Counted from the first letter of the stretch, positions 5,985-14,231 are shown. The stretch is 15,569 bases of DNA from JAGUXG01 sp043798435 (GCA_043798435.1 JAZDOR010000019.1:1-15569), one strand, 5' to 3'. Numbers and translations: made by a program. The notes: generated by a model not told the origin, from the sequence alone.

Positions 5985-8258
5985 ATGAGATACTTTTTTT
6001 TAATCCTCCTTCTTGTCTCCATCTTCTTTTATGAACCATTCTTTCTAAAAAAAGTCTTCTTTTGTGGTGATATAGGAGGATATTTTTATCCCATAAAACA
6101 CCTTCTCATCTCATTCATTAAAGAAGGCATCTTTCCAATATGGAATCCATACCTATTCTGTGGAACTCCTCTCCTGGCAAATCCACAGAGCCAAATGCTG
6201 TATCCTCCATCTATCCTTCTTTATATTGCAGGTCCCGATCTTGGTCTGAACCTTTTTATATTCTTTCATCTTCTTCTATCTGGTCTCTCTACCTATCTAT
6301 TAGCAAGACAAATAGGGCTTGAGGTTTCTTCTTCCTTTCTATCTTGCCTTGTCTGGACATTCTCTGGATGGCTTATCTCTACAATAGATATCTTGATAGC
6401 CTTTTCAAGCTCTGCCTGGATTCCTATTATTTTCTATCTCTGGCTGAGATCTTTAAGCTCCTTGAGATGCACCATATTTACAGGAATAGCTATCGGATTA
6501 CAAATTTTAGCTGGAGAACCTTTTATCTCTTATGCAACCATTCTCCTTTTGGTCATTCATTCTATATATCTCATCTTCTCTGAGAGAACATATTATCAGC
6601 TCAGGAGACTTATCTTAGTGGTGCTGATAGGGATAGCTATTACCCTCTTTCAGCTTATCCCATTTCTTCAGCTTACTTTAGAATCTACCAGGCTTTCACA
6701 TAAAATTGATTCAACTTTATGGTCTTTCTCTCCGTTTGAGATGACAAGATTTATCATACCATTAGCACTTGGTGACCCTTTGGGAGGAACGGATAAAATG
6801 ATAAATCTCTTTGGTGGTCAATTCTGGTTGAAAAGCCCATATCTCGGAATAATCCCATTTCTGCTCATCTTATTGGCATTTAAGGAAAGGAAAAACCTAT
6901 TCTTCTCGGTTATTATGGCAATCTTTCTTATCTTCTCCTTTGGAAGATATACACCCATCTATAAGCTCATTCAATTCCTTCCATTCTTCTCATTCCTGAG
7001 GTATCCTGTAAAGTTTATCTCTATTTTTACACTGAGTGGTGCTATCCTTTCTGGGTTTGGGTTCTCTATAATCCTAAAGAAAAGAAATCCCTTATTCTTC
7101 TTGATTCCTTTTCTTTTAGTTTTAGGACTGACTTTTTTTCTTCTCATCTCAAAAGACTTCATTGTCTCATGTATCAAGGTAGATGATACCACAGCAAGGG
7201 CTTGGGTCGGTCTTCTCCTGCAAGATACCATTTTTATCTCTATTATCCTCTTTTGTGGAGGGGCTGCCTTTTTTATCAAAGAAAGGGTAAAAAATAGTAT
7301 CTTTGTCGTATTTTTCCTTTTTCTTGTCTTCTGCGACCTATCCTTCTTTGGAAAGAGACTACTCTTTCTGACAGAGACAGAAATATTCCAGTTTGAAACA
7401 CAAATTATCAAACACCTTAAAGGAGTACCTGATCGTCTCTTCATCACACCTCACACAATGGAGGCATTTCTTGGAACAAAAGGGAGATCTCGTGAGGAGT
7501 GTTTTATAAAAAAACTCATCTATCTCATTCCGAATTCAGGTTTGGTTTACAAGATATCTTACTGCCAGGGCTATGATTCCATTGTTATGAAAGATCCCTC
7601 TTATATTATCTGGTTGATAAATACAGACTATCCATCTCGTACCTCTCATCTCCTCTCTCTTATCAATGCAAGATATATCATCTCAAAGGACGCTATTATT
7701 GCAGAACATTTCAGACGTATCCTTCAAGAAGGAGAAAGGGGTCCTTTTTTATATGAAAACATTTCTTGTCTTCCTCGGGCTTTTTTTGTTCAGAAGAAAA
7801 GGGTGATCTCAAGTAGGATGAAGATATTGGAGGAGATGGCAGATCCAGACTTTGACCCAGCAAAAGAGATAATATTGGAGGAGGAATCAGATAAAGTTCA
7901 AGGTTCTAAGTTCAAGGTTCAAGGTTTAGAAGAAGCCTCAAATATAGAACATAGAACATCGAACATAGAACATAGAACCTCAATAATTGAATATGAGCCA
8001 AATAAGGTGGTAATTGAAGCTGATGCCCCATCTGATGGCTTTATCTTTCTTTCTGATACATATTATCCTGAATGGAAGGCTTTTGTTGATGGCAAAGAAA
8101 CAAAGCTCTACAGGGCAAACTACTGCTTTAGGGCTATTAAGATAGAAGAGGGGTGTCATAGGGTTGAGTTCAGATACATTCCAAATACCCTCATTATTGG
8201 TGTAATAGGGAGCCTCTTTTCTGCCATTCTTATAGGAATAGTCTGGAAAAAATGTTGA
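5985..8258 (+). CDS. YfhO-family polytopic membrane protein, copy 1
   Basis: YfhO-type proteins are GT-C-like membrane enzymes. Characterised members help glycosylate cell-surface polymers using lipid-linked sugars. The product has 757 residues. After the first membrane segment comes a loop with CGDIGGYFYP (Asp29 a candidate catalytic acid) and the signature GIFPIWNPYLFCGTPLLANP. About 12 more hydrophobic segments follow. A C-terminal extracytoplasmic beta domain has FLSDTYYPEWKAFVDGKETK and a final membrane helix ending in KKC. Residues about 636-668 are an in-frame block of two heptamer repeat tracts, read as KVQGSKFKVQG and SNIEHRTSNIEHRTS, clearly foreign to the fold. The ATG lies just after a strong terminator and has no Shine-Dalgarno sequence, so translation may be weak or the start may be mis-set, though the family N-terminus supports it. 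It overlaps the next paralogue. Confidence 0.85.
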   Translation: MRYFFLILLLVSIFFYEPFFLKKVFFCGDIGGYFYPIKHLLISFIKEGIFPIWNPYLFCGTPLLANPQSQMLYPPSILLYIAGPDLGLNLFIFFHLLLSGLSTYLLARQIGLEVSSSFLSCLVWTFSGWLISTIDILIAFSSSAWIPIIFYLWLRSLSSLRCTIFTGIAIGLQILAGEPFISYATILLLVIHSIYLIFSERTYYQLRRLILVVLIGIAITLFQLIPFLQLTLESTRLSHKIDSTLWSFSPFEMTRFIIPLALGDPLGGTDKMINLFGGQFWLKSPYLGIIPFLLILLAFKERKNLFFSVIMAIFLIFSFGRYTPIYKLIQFLPFFSFLRYPVKFISIFTLSGAILSGFGFSIILKKRNPLFFLIPFLLVLGLTFFLLISKDFIVSCIKVDDTTARAWVGLLLQDTIFISIILFCGGAAFFIKERVKNSIFVVFFLFLVFCDLSFFGKRLLFLTETEIFQFETQIIKHLKGVPDRLFITPHTMEAFLGTKGRSREECFIKKLIYLIPNSGLVYKISYCQGYDSIVMKDPSYIIWLINTDYPSRTSHLLSLINARYIISKDAIIAEHFRRILQEGERGPFLYENISCLPRAFFVQKKRVISSRMKILEEMADPDFDPAKEIILEEESDKVQGSKFKVQGLEEASNIEHRTSNIEHRTSIIEYEPNKVVIEADAPSDGFIFLSDTYYPEWKAFVDGKETKLYRANYCFRAIKIEEGCHRVEFRYIPNTLIIGVIGSLFSAILIGIVWKKC
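7896..7930 (+). repeat. GTTCAAG heptamer tract inside YfhO copy 1
   Basis: Five in-phase 7-bp units occur: GTTCAAG, GTTCTAA, GTTCAAG, GTTCAAG, GTTTAGA. They are translated as KVQGSKFKVQG. The same word is used in the intergenic palindrome at 966-1044. Confidence 0.9.
7944..7978 (+). repeat. ATAGAAC heptamer tract inside YfhO copy 1
   Basis: Five perfectly phased 7-bp units occur: ATAGAAC twice, ATCGAAC, then ATAGAAC twice. Three units equal seven codons, so the peptide repeats every seven residues (SNIEHRT twice). The tract lies 13 bp after the GTTCAAG tract and keeps the reading frame. Confidence 0.92.
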
Positions 8259-10537
8259 AAGATAAAAACCCATTGATAATATTAGGAGCTGTTTTTCTCT
8301 TCTTTCTTCCTGTGCTCCTTTCTCCATACATATGGGGGTTTAGAGACTTTCATAGATATATCTATCCACTAAAATATTTTGCCAGAGAGTCTATGCTTTC
8401 TGGGATAATTCCTTTCTGGAATCCATACATCGGCTCAGGTATGCCATATCTTGCAAACCTCCAGAGCTGTATCTTCTATCCACCATCTATTTTTATATAC
8501 ATGCTGCCACTCAACCTCGGGCTTAAGGTTTATGTCCTCTTTCACTTTGCCCTTGCTGGAATTTCTATGTATCTTCTTGCCAGAAAGATTGGGCTTTGTG
8601 AGACCTCTTCCCTTGTGGCCAGTATTGTTTGGACCTTCTCGGGCTGGATGGTCTCATCCATTGATATAATTATTGTTGCTACCTCATCTTCATACCTTCC
8701 CCTCATACTCTTCTTTGCTTTGAAATCAAAAGACGGATTTTTTTATTCTATCTTGACTGGGATTGCCCTATCTTTCCAGTTTCTCGCCGGAGAACCATCC
8801 ATATTCTATTTTACGCTCCTTCTCCTTCTCTGCTTTTCGTTCTACTTCAAGCTTAAGATGAGGAGAACTCTTATCTCAATCTTGATTGGAATAGGGCTTT
8901 CTCTCTTTCAATTAATTCCATTCATAGAGATGATCTCCTACTCTGAGCGCCTCTGGAGCCAAAAAAATACTACATCATGGGCATTTGTGCCTTATGAGCT
9001 TTTTAATTTTATCCTCCCTTCTGCAACAGGAAACTTAATCAAGCTTCCACATCTATATTTATCTCTTGATAGACAAATGTGGCTCAAAAGCCCCTATCTT
9101 GGCATTGTTCCTTTTATTCTTGCGGCAGTGGTTATCCTTTATCCAAAGAAGGAGAGAGCAGTCTCTTTCTTTGCCGGGCTCTCTTGCTTTGCCATCCTTC
9201 TCTCCTTTGGAGATAGGACACCTTTATATAAGCTATCTCAATTCCTTCCCCTGTTCTCTCTGGTAAGATACCCTGTAAAATGGCTATATCTTGCCACATT
9301 TCCTCTCTCTATCCTTGCTGGATTCTCCGCCTGTTATATCTTAAAAAAAGAAAGGGTTTTTATAAACCTTATTCTTTCTGCAGCTTACCTCATATTTCTT
9401 CTGCTATCCCTTTGCTTTTTCACAAACTATTCTTTTCTCTCTCATTCTTTTGCAATAAAATGGGCAGGAAACCTTTGCTCTGATTCTTTCTTTATTCTTA
9501 TAATTCTTGGGTTTTTCTTGATTGCCACGATTCTATTTCGCAAGTCTCTTAAAGAAAAGTGGTATAAAACCCTGCTTCTCGGCTTGATTCTAACTGACCT
9601 CTTCTGGTTTGGAGAAGAGCTTAACCCTGTGATAAGGGAAAGCCTTTATAAAGAGGGCAATATAGCTAAATTCTTACAGGCTACTGAAAATAGGTATTTT
9701 AGATATTGTCTCTCCCCAAAAACAAATGAGGATTTCTATGTGATAAAAGGTGCGACCTTTGAGAAGGCTGTAGAAAGAATCCAGAGATATGCCGCCCCAA
9801 ATTTCGGAATGCTCTTTGGTCTATTTGATGCTGGAGCCTATGATTCAATCTACCTGGCAGATTATTTTGGATTTAGAAAACTTATTGGAATGGCACCATT
9901 TCAGATAGCCCTTCCACTTATCTCTATGACAAACATAAGGTATATCATCTCTAAATGGCCAATCAAAGAAGAGGAGATAAGACTGGTTCATACTGAAGAT
10001 GAGCTGTTTTTATATGAAAACCCAAATTTTTTTGCCAGAGCTTTCTTTGTGGAAAACTTTAAGGTGATTGAGGATAGGAAGGAGGTATTGAAATATATCT
10101 TCAGTAAATCCTTTGACCCAGCGAAAGAAGTGGTATTGGAAGAAATGGTAAGTAATAAGCAGGAGGCAGGAGGCAGAATACAGAATACAGAATACAGAAT
10201 TCAGAATACAGAATCTAAAATTATTAGATATGAGCCGAACAAAGTGGTAATTGATGTCAAGACACCAAATGATGGATTTGTTTTTCTCTCTGATACCTAT
10301 TATCCCGGATGGAGAGCCACCATTGATGGCAAAAAAACCAGGCTATATCGGGCAAACTACTGTTTTAGAGCCGTTAAGGTTGAAAAAGGAGATCATCTGA
10401 TAGAGATGAGATTCCTTCCAAAGAGCTTTGTTATTGGCTTAGCTGGAAGCATTATCTCCTTAATTTTTATAACCATAACCTTTTTTATAGTTAATCGTCC
10501 AATCCTTTACACTAAACCCACCCTCAAAATCAAGTAA
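8252..10537 (+). CDS. YfhO-family polytopic membrane protein, copy 2
   Basis: This is a tandem paralogue of the preceding gene, with 761 residues and collinear architecture: Asp32 in WGFRDFHRYIYP, the GIIPFWNPYIGSGMPYLANL signature, IVWTFSGWMVSSIDI, LVRYPVKW, then the C-terminal FLSDTYYPGWRATIDGKKTR domain and a last membrane helix. Its ATG overlaps the stop of copy 1 in ATGTTGA, so the two are probably cotranscribed and translationally coupled. Divergence over the whole length shows an old duplication. Residues about 637-655 are encoded by eight phased 7-bp repeats, at the same place as the different repeat block in copy 1. It probably acts with copy 1 in lipid-linked sugar transfer at the cell envelope; donor and acceptor cannot be read from sequence. 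No intrinsic terminator follows. Confidence 0.85.
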   Translation: MLKDKNPLIILGAVFLFFLPVLLSPYIWGFRDFHRYIYPLKYFARESMLSGIIPFWNPYIGSGMPYLANLQSCIFYPPSIFIYMLPLNLGLKVYVLFHFALAGISMYLLARKIGLCETSSLVASIVWTFSGWMVSSIDIIIVATSSSYLPLILFFALKSKDGFFYSILTGIALSFQFLAGEPSIFYFTLLLLLCFSFYFKLKMRRTLISILIGIGLSLFQLIPFIEMISYSERLWSQKNTTSWAFVPYELFNFILPSATGNLIKLPHLYLSLDRQMWLKSPYLGIVPFILAAVVILYPKKERAVSFFAGLSCFAILLSFGDRTPLYKLSQFLPLFSLVRYPVKWLYLATFPLSILAGFSACYILKKERVFINLILSAAYLIFLLLSLCFFTNYSFLSHSFAIKWAGNLCSDSFFILIILGFFLIATILFRKSLKEKWYKTLLLGLILTDLFWFGEELNPVIRESLYKEGNIAKFLQATENRYFRYCLSPKTNEDFYVIKGATFEKAVERIQRYAAPNFGMLFGLFDAGAYDSIYLADYFGFRKLIGMAPFQIALPLISMTNIRYIISKWPIKEEEIRLVHTEDELFLYENPNFFARAFFVENFKVIEDRKEVLKYIFSKSFDPAKEVVLEEMVSNKQEAGGRIQNTEYRIQNTESKIIRYEPNKVVIDVKTPNDGFVFLSDTYYPGWRATIDGKKTRLYRANYCFRAVKVEKGDHLIEMRFLPKSFVIGLAGSIISLIFITITFFIVNRPILYTKPTLKIK
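10161..10216 (+). repeat. AGGAGGC / AGAATAC heptamer tract inside YfhO copy 2
   Basis: Eight consecutive, exactly phased 7-bp units occur: AGGAGGC twice, AGAATAC three times, AGAATTC, AGAATAC, AGAATCT. They are translated as a peptide of period seven (IQNTEYR, IQNTESK). It joins two word types in one phase and stays in frame, ending just before YEPNKVV. Confidence 0.93.
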
Positions 10538-10626
10538 AATTCCATAGTGTGATGTTACTATTTAAAAATGTTGGGATGGTTCACCTTTGTTTGAAAGCTT
10601 GCGGAATAAAAGATAGAGCAATTTTA

Positions 10627-10709
10627 ACCATAAAGTTCTCAAAGAAAGCACAAAGCACACGAAGGGATTAAAAATTATTTTCATAAATCTTCTTGGATCT
10701 TTGTGGTTA
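10627..10709. repeat. CACAAAG-type palindrome between convergent genes
   Basis: The left arm AACCATAAAGTTCTCAAAG, followed by GCACAAAGCAC, is imperfectly inverted at CTTCTTGGATCTTTGTGGTT. The right arm includes the TAA stop of the minus-strand aminotransferase (10707-10709). The same CACAAAG vocabulary occurs at 14132-14190. It may serve as a bidirectional terminator, which is inference. Confidence 0.65.
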
Positions 10710-11511
10710 TGCAGATCTTTCTGCTTTTCTAAATTCCCAAAGAAGGGTTTTAGTAACAACCCCAGGCAAACCTTTTCCTATCTTGCTTCCATCAATCTCT
10801 GTTATGGGCATTATCTCATAAGATGTGTTGGTGAGAAAGACCTCATCTGCTGAATACAGCTCTTCTTTTCTGAAAACCCGCTCTTCTGCTTTAATGGTGG
10901 CTATCTCAAGCACAGTCTGTCTTGTTATTCCAGGAAGGATTCCTAAGGATAGAGGAGGTGTGATGAGTCGTTGGTCTTTCACGATGAATATGTTGCTTGT
11001 AACTGCTCCTGCAACAAATCCATCTGCAGATAACATTATTGCTTCTCTGCCTTTTGCCTCTATCCTCGCCAGGATAGCCTCTAAGTAATTGGTTGATTTG
11101 ATGGCTATCTTTGGTCTTCTTCTTATAGCAACAACCGCCGAGATTCCCTTTTCATACATCTCCTCTGGCAAGCCAGAAAAATTCTTGGCGAAACAAACGA
11201 CATTTGGAATGCCAGCAGGCTCAATTCCCCATCCCTCTCCCCTTGAAATGGTAAGCCTGAGAAGTCCATCGGAAAGATTGTTTGCTTTGAGGAGCTTCTG
11301 AAAGATGCGGGAATAATCAATCTCTGGCAAAGGAAGGTAAATAGCCTCTGCTGACCTTCTTAACCTGTCTATGCTCCTTTTCCCTAAATATCTTTCCGCA
11401 GTAAGCCCTCAGCGTCTCAAAAATTCCGTCTCCATAGAGAAACGACCTGTCAAAGACAGAGACCTTTGCCAGCCGCTCTTCAACAAACCTTCCATTAAGA
11501 TAAACCTTCAT
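10707..11511 (-). pseudogene. Class IV PLP aminotransferase (PabC/IlvE-like), frameshifted
   Basis: Two overlapping frames together make one fold-type IV PLP protein of about 268 residues. This family covers branched-chain or D-amino acid aminotransferases and aminodeoxychorismate lyase. The first frame from the ATG at 11511 gives MKVYLNGRFVEE and FLYGDGIFETLRAYCGKIFR up to KEH. The natural continuation, DRLRRSAEAIYLPLPEIDYS, is in another frame. Loss of TA from an expected CATATAGAC at about 11368-11373 explains this. The second part has RLTISRGEG, the probable Schiff-base lysine in IKSTNYLEAILA, TSNIFIV, LPGITRQTVLEIA and DEVFLTNTS. Where family members have Glu-Gly before xxSNxF (the Glu bonds the PLP ring nitrogen), this one has Gly-Ala, which suggests decay. 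Alternatives are a sequencing error for the shift, or an atypical subfamily. Confidence 0.82.
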
Positions 11512-11541
11512 TTTTTGTAACCATTCAGACTATACATCAGA

Positions 11542-11674
11542 AGTGTAAGAAGGGGGATAAGGAGATAATGAGAGAGATATGGAGATAATTCATTTTTAAT
11601 TTTTAATTCTTAATTTTTAATTCAAAATTTTATTCCCTTATCTCCATAATCTCTATATCCCCTTTTCTTACACT
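11542..11674. repeat. Palindromic element with an ATTTTTA heptamer core
   Basis: The outer ends AGTGTAAGA (11542-11550) and TCTTACACT (11666-11674) are perfect inverted repeats. The arms continue imperfectly inward (GGGGATA, GAGATAATG, GGAGATAA against their complements). The centre at 11592-11626 is five in-phase heptamers: ATTTTTA, ATTTTTA, ATTCTTA, ATTTTTA, ATTCAAA. It fills the gap between the GT4 stop (11695) and the aminotransferase start (11511). Confidence 0.8.
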
Positions 11675-11694
11675 ACCGCAGCGCTTACCAATTT

Positions 11695-12813
11695 TTACAT
11701 ACACTCCTCATAATGTTCAAAAATAGAGGAAAAGGCTGCTTCCCAGGTGTAGGCTCTGGCTTTTTCTATCATCTTCTTTCCCATAGCACCCTTTAATGAA
11801 GCCAAAAGGGCTATCTTTTCAGCCAGGTCTTCCGGGTTATCAGGCTGTGCCAAAACTCCAACATCCTGCGTAATGACATCCTTTACCCCACCCCTGTCAA
11901 CTCCAATCACTGGCAAGCCTGAGGCTAAAGCCTCTAAAACTGTTATCCCAAAGGTCTCAGTGGGTGATGGGGTGACAAAGATATCGGCTGAGGCATATAT
12001 TCTCGCAAGTGTTTCTAAATCCCTTGTGTACCCAAAGAAGGTAACCCCCTTACTCTTTAATACTATCTCCATCTCCTTTCTGTATGGACCATCCCCAACT
12101 ACACAGAGATGATATTTCCTCCCTAACCGCATAAAAGCTGAGGTCAGAATATGAAGGTGCTTCTCCTTTGCCAGTCTGCCCACATAGAGAAGAATCACGC
12201 TATCCTCTTTAATCTTATATCTCTCTCTAAACCCTTCATCCTTCTTTTCTGGTGAAAATGTCTTATTATCAACCCCATAGAATATCTCCTTTATATTCTT
12301 GTTTACTTTATGTGCCTTGAGCATTTCTATCACCTGGTTTGATGGTGCCAAAACCAGAGAGCATTGGCCAAAAATCCATTTTACATACTTCCAGCCAATA
12401 CTTTCACCTATCCGAGAAAGCCCAAAGCCTGAAAGGTATCTACTAAAATAGGCAGGAAGGTCTGCATGATAAACTCCGATGATTGGTTTGTCTATTCTGG
12501 CCATAAAGAGAGCCAGAGCCATAGTGTAAGGGTCGGAAAGCTCAACTATATCAGGTGCTTCTTTCTTGATGGTCTCCTTAATCTTTGGAATGTTAAGAAC
12601 CAGTCTGTATGAAGGATAAAAAGGGACTTTCCATCCCGAGAGTTTCAAAATCTTGGTCCTCTTTCTATAAACAACCTCATCCCTTTCCCCTGGAATGATA
12701 AGGGTATGCTCAATATCAGCCCTCTTTTCGATATACTCTATCTTCTGGTCAAGATATGTCCTTACGCCACCGCTCTGCTTGCCATAAAAATTAGTCAGGT
12801 CAAGAAGCTTCAT
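11695..12813 (-). CDS. GT4-family glycosyltransferase
   Basis: A cytoplasmic or membrane-associated GT-B enzyme that moves a sugar, usually from a nucleotide sugar with retention of configuration. The product has 372 residues. The N-terminal domain begins MKLLDLTNFYGKQSGGVRTY (donor-loop glycines at 15-16) and includes GVYHADLP with His116. The C-terminal donor domain has VGRLAKEK (Arg213, Lys218), VVGDGPYRKEME, and the E-x7-E motif ETFGITVLE (Glu286, Glu294). These match the mannosyltransferase-like branch that includes MgtA and PimB types; donor and acceptor remain unknown. No clear ribosome binding site precedes the ATG. The next upstream gene is a second GT4 on the same strand, 90 nt away, so both may be in one pathway. 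A palindrome begins 20 nt after the stop. Confidence 0.9.
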   Translation of the reverse strand: MKLLDLTNFYGKQSGGVRTYLDQKIEYIEKRADIEHTLIIPGERDEVVYRKRTKILKLSGWKVPFYPSYRLVLNIPKIKETIKKEAPDIVELSDPYTMALALFMARIDKPIIGVYHADLPAYFSRYLSGFGLSRIGESIGWKYVKWIFGQCSLVLAPSNQVIEMLKAHKVNKNIKEIFYGVDNKTFSPEKKDEGFRERYKIKEDSVILLYVGRLAKEKHLHILTSAFMRLGRKYHLCVVGDGPYRKEMEIVLKSKGVTFFGYTRDLETLARIYASADIFVTPSPTETFGITVLEALASGLPVIGVDRGGVKDVITQDVGVLAQPDNPEDLAEKIALLASLKGAMGKKMIEKARAYTWEAAFSSIFEHYEECM

Positions 12814-12864
12814 TTATTATAACTATTCACCGAGATAGAAGTGCAAGAAAAGAATATAATCCGC

Positions 12865-12913
12865 AGTCATTTAGTAGGAAAATTTTTTACTAATGACTAA
12901 TGACTAATGACTA
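12865..12913. repeat. ACTAATG heptamer hairpin supplying a stop codon
   Basis: AGTCATTTAGTA (12865-12876) is nearly complementary to TTACTAATGACT (12887-12898). The right arm continues as ACTAATG three times in phase (12889-12909). On the minus strand the tract encodes the end of the upstream glycosyltransferase (Ser-His-stop, TAG at 12904-12906). Confidence 0.85.
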
Positions 12914-14067
12914 TTTATCATCTCTTTATAGACAGAAAATATATCAGCAAAGACCGCTTCCCATGACATTTTTTTGGCATACTCTACAGCCGCTCTTGAC
13001 AGGGCCTCCCTCAATTTATCATCCTCAGCTAATATTTCTATCTTCTCCTTTAGTTTATTCGCATCTCCTGCTTTGACCACAAAGCCTGTCTGGCCATCAG
13101 TAATTAGCTCCTTTGGACCACCCTCATCTGAGACTATGGCTGGTAATCCTGAGGATAAAGCCTCTAAAACTACATTGCCAAAGGTGTCTGTGGCTGAAGG
13201 AAAAAGAAAGAAATCGGCTGAGGCATAGACCTCTGAGAGGGCTTCTCCCTGGATAAATCCCAAAAAAAGTCCATTTGGCAGAGCCTTCTTCATCTCAGAG
13301 AGATATGGACCGTCACCTACCACGACCAACTGAGGGCTCTGCCTTTTTCCGAATATCTCCACTAAGAGATTCAGGTTCTTCTCAATAGATACCCTTCCCA
13401 CATAGAGGGCATACGGTCTCTTGAGCTTATACTTTTCTATTAACTTATTGCTCCTATATTTAGGGTTGAAGGAGCCTGTATCAATTCCGCGGGAGAATAT
13501 CTTAATCGGGATATTCCTGAAACGCCCTTCTAACTCCTTTTTTGTGCTTTCTGATGGGGCAAGAACGAGCTTGCACTGCTGGTAGTACCAGGCAAGGTAA
13601 TTCCAGGTAGCCTCCTCTAAAGTTGAACCAGTAAACCCAACCTTTCCTAATATCTGCTCAACCCTCTTTTTCACATAGATGGGAAGGGAGGTGTGATATG
13701 AGCCAATCAAGGGAATCTTCTGGGTATGGGCAACAAAGAGAGCCGTGAGACCCATTGAGCCTGGCGTAGCTGTATGGATGAGGTCAAATCCTGCCTGCTC
13801 ACAGTAAGTGATAATTCGGTTTCGCAAGAATTTTACATCAAAGGAGAGGTCGCTGTAAATTGGCAGGGGTGCCACAGGCTTATACCGATGAATCTTTACA
13901 GTTCCCATTTTTTCGGTAAGTGTAGGTGGATCGCTTCTCTTTAGCTCACCCGGACAAAAGACTTCTAAGAATATCCCCTCCTTGGAAGCCGCAGAAGAGA
14001 GTCGACGCAGGGTCATTCCTACGCCATTTATCTCATCATAAGTATCTGTGAATAAAGCAATATACAT
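12904..14067 (-). CDS. GT4-family glycosyltransferase, MgtA/PimB-like
   Basis: A GT-B fold, retaining-type glycosyltransferase of 387 residues. The start MYIALFTDTYDEINGVGMTL is typical of the GDP-mannose or UDP-sugar-using MgtA-like group (glycines 15 and 17 in the donor loop). HTATPGSMGL, GSYHTSLP (His125), LYVGRVSIEK (Arg225, Lys230) and VVVGDGPY follow. The E-x7-E site is DTFGNVVLE (Asp294, Glu302), with Asp replacing the first Glu as I recall for this subgroup. GGAG lies about 10 nt before the ATG. The final codons and the TAG stop are heptamer repeat sequence, so the natural C-terminus may have been trimmed or slightly extended. It probably works with the neighbouring GT4 on envelope glycolipid or polysaccharide; the substrate is unknown. 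Confidence 0.9.
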   Translation of the reverse strand: MYIALFTDTYDEINGVGMTLRRLSSAASKEGIFLEVFCPGELKRSDPPTLTEKMGTVKIHRYKPVAPLPIYSDLSFDVKFLRNRIITYCEQAGFDLIHTATPGSMGLTALFVAHTQKIPLIGSYHTSLPIYVKKRVEQILGKVGFTGSTLEEATWNYLAWYYQQCKLVLAPSESTKKELEGRFRNIPIKIFSRGIDTGSFNPKYRSNKLIEKYKLKRPYALYVGRVSIEKNLNLLVEIFGKRQSPQLVVVGDGPYLSEMKKALPNGLFLGFIQGEALSEVYASADFFLFPSATDTFGNVVLEALSSGLPAIVSDEGGPKELITDGQTGFVVKAGDANKLKEKIEILAEDDKLREALSRAAVEYAKKMSWEAVFADIFSVYKEMINSH

Positions 14068-14131
14068 TGACTTTTATCTCCAGTCTATAGTTAACTCCAT
14101 AAATCTTCGCACAAATTTTATCACTCTGGAG

Positions 14132-14190
14132 CCACAAAGAACACAAAGATTATAATATTCCCCTTTGTGACCTTTGTGTCTTTGTGTGAT
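14132..14190. repeat. CACAAAG-type palindrome
   Basis: CACAAAGAACACAAAG (left arm) faces CTTTGTGACCTTTGTGTC followed by TTTGTGTG (right arm) around an AT-rich loop. Unit spacing is 8-9 bp rather than 7. It lies between the phosphatase stop (14232) and the GT4 start (14067), and is related to the element at 10627-10709. Confidence 0.8.
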
Positions 14191-14231
14191 TATTTATGTA
14201 AGATACTATAATATCGGCGGCATCATTTATC

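Noticed and set aside
6971..7447. Minus-strand open frame of 158 codons inside YfhO copy 1
   Set aside because: It is highly basic and low-complexity, lies entirely antisense to a well-supported conserved gene, and has no motif or ribosome binding site.
7980..8327. Minus-strand open frame of 115 codons over the YfhO junction
   Set aside because: It is antisense to conserved C-terminal YfhO sequence and the start of copy 2, with no recognisable protein features.
10562..10759. Minus-strand 65-codon frame overlapping the aminotransferase 3' end
   Set aside because: It is largely the CACAAAG palindrome read through and has no protein-like features.
11368..11373. Programmed ribosomal frameshift in the aminotransferase
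   Set aside because: No slippery heptanucleotide, internal Shine-Dalgarno or stop codon lies at the switch point, and a simple TA loss explains it.
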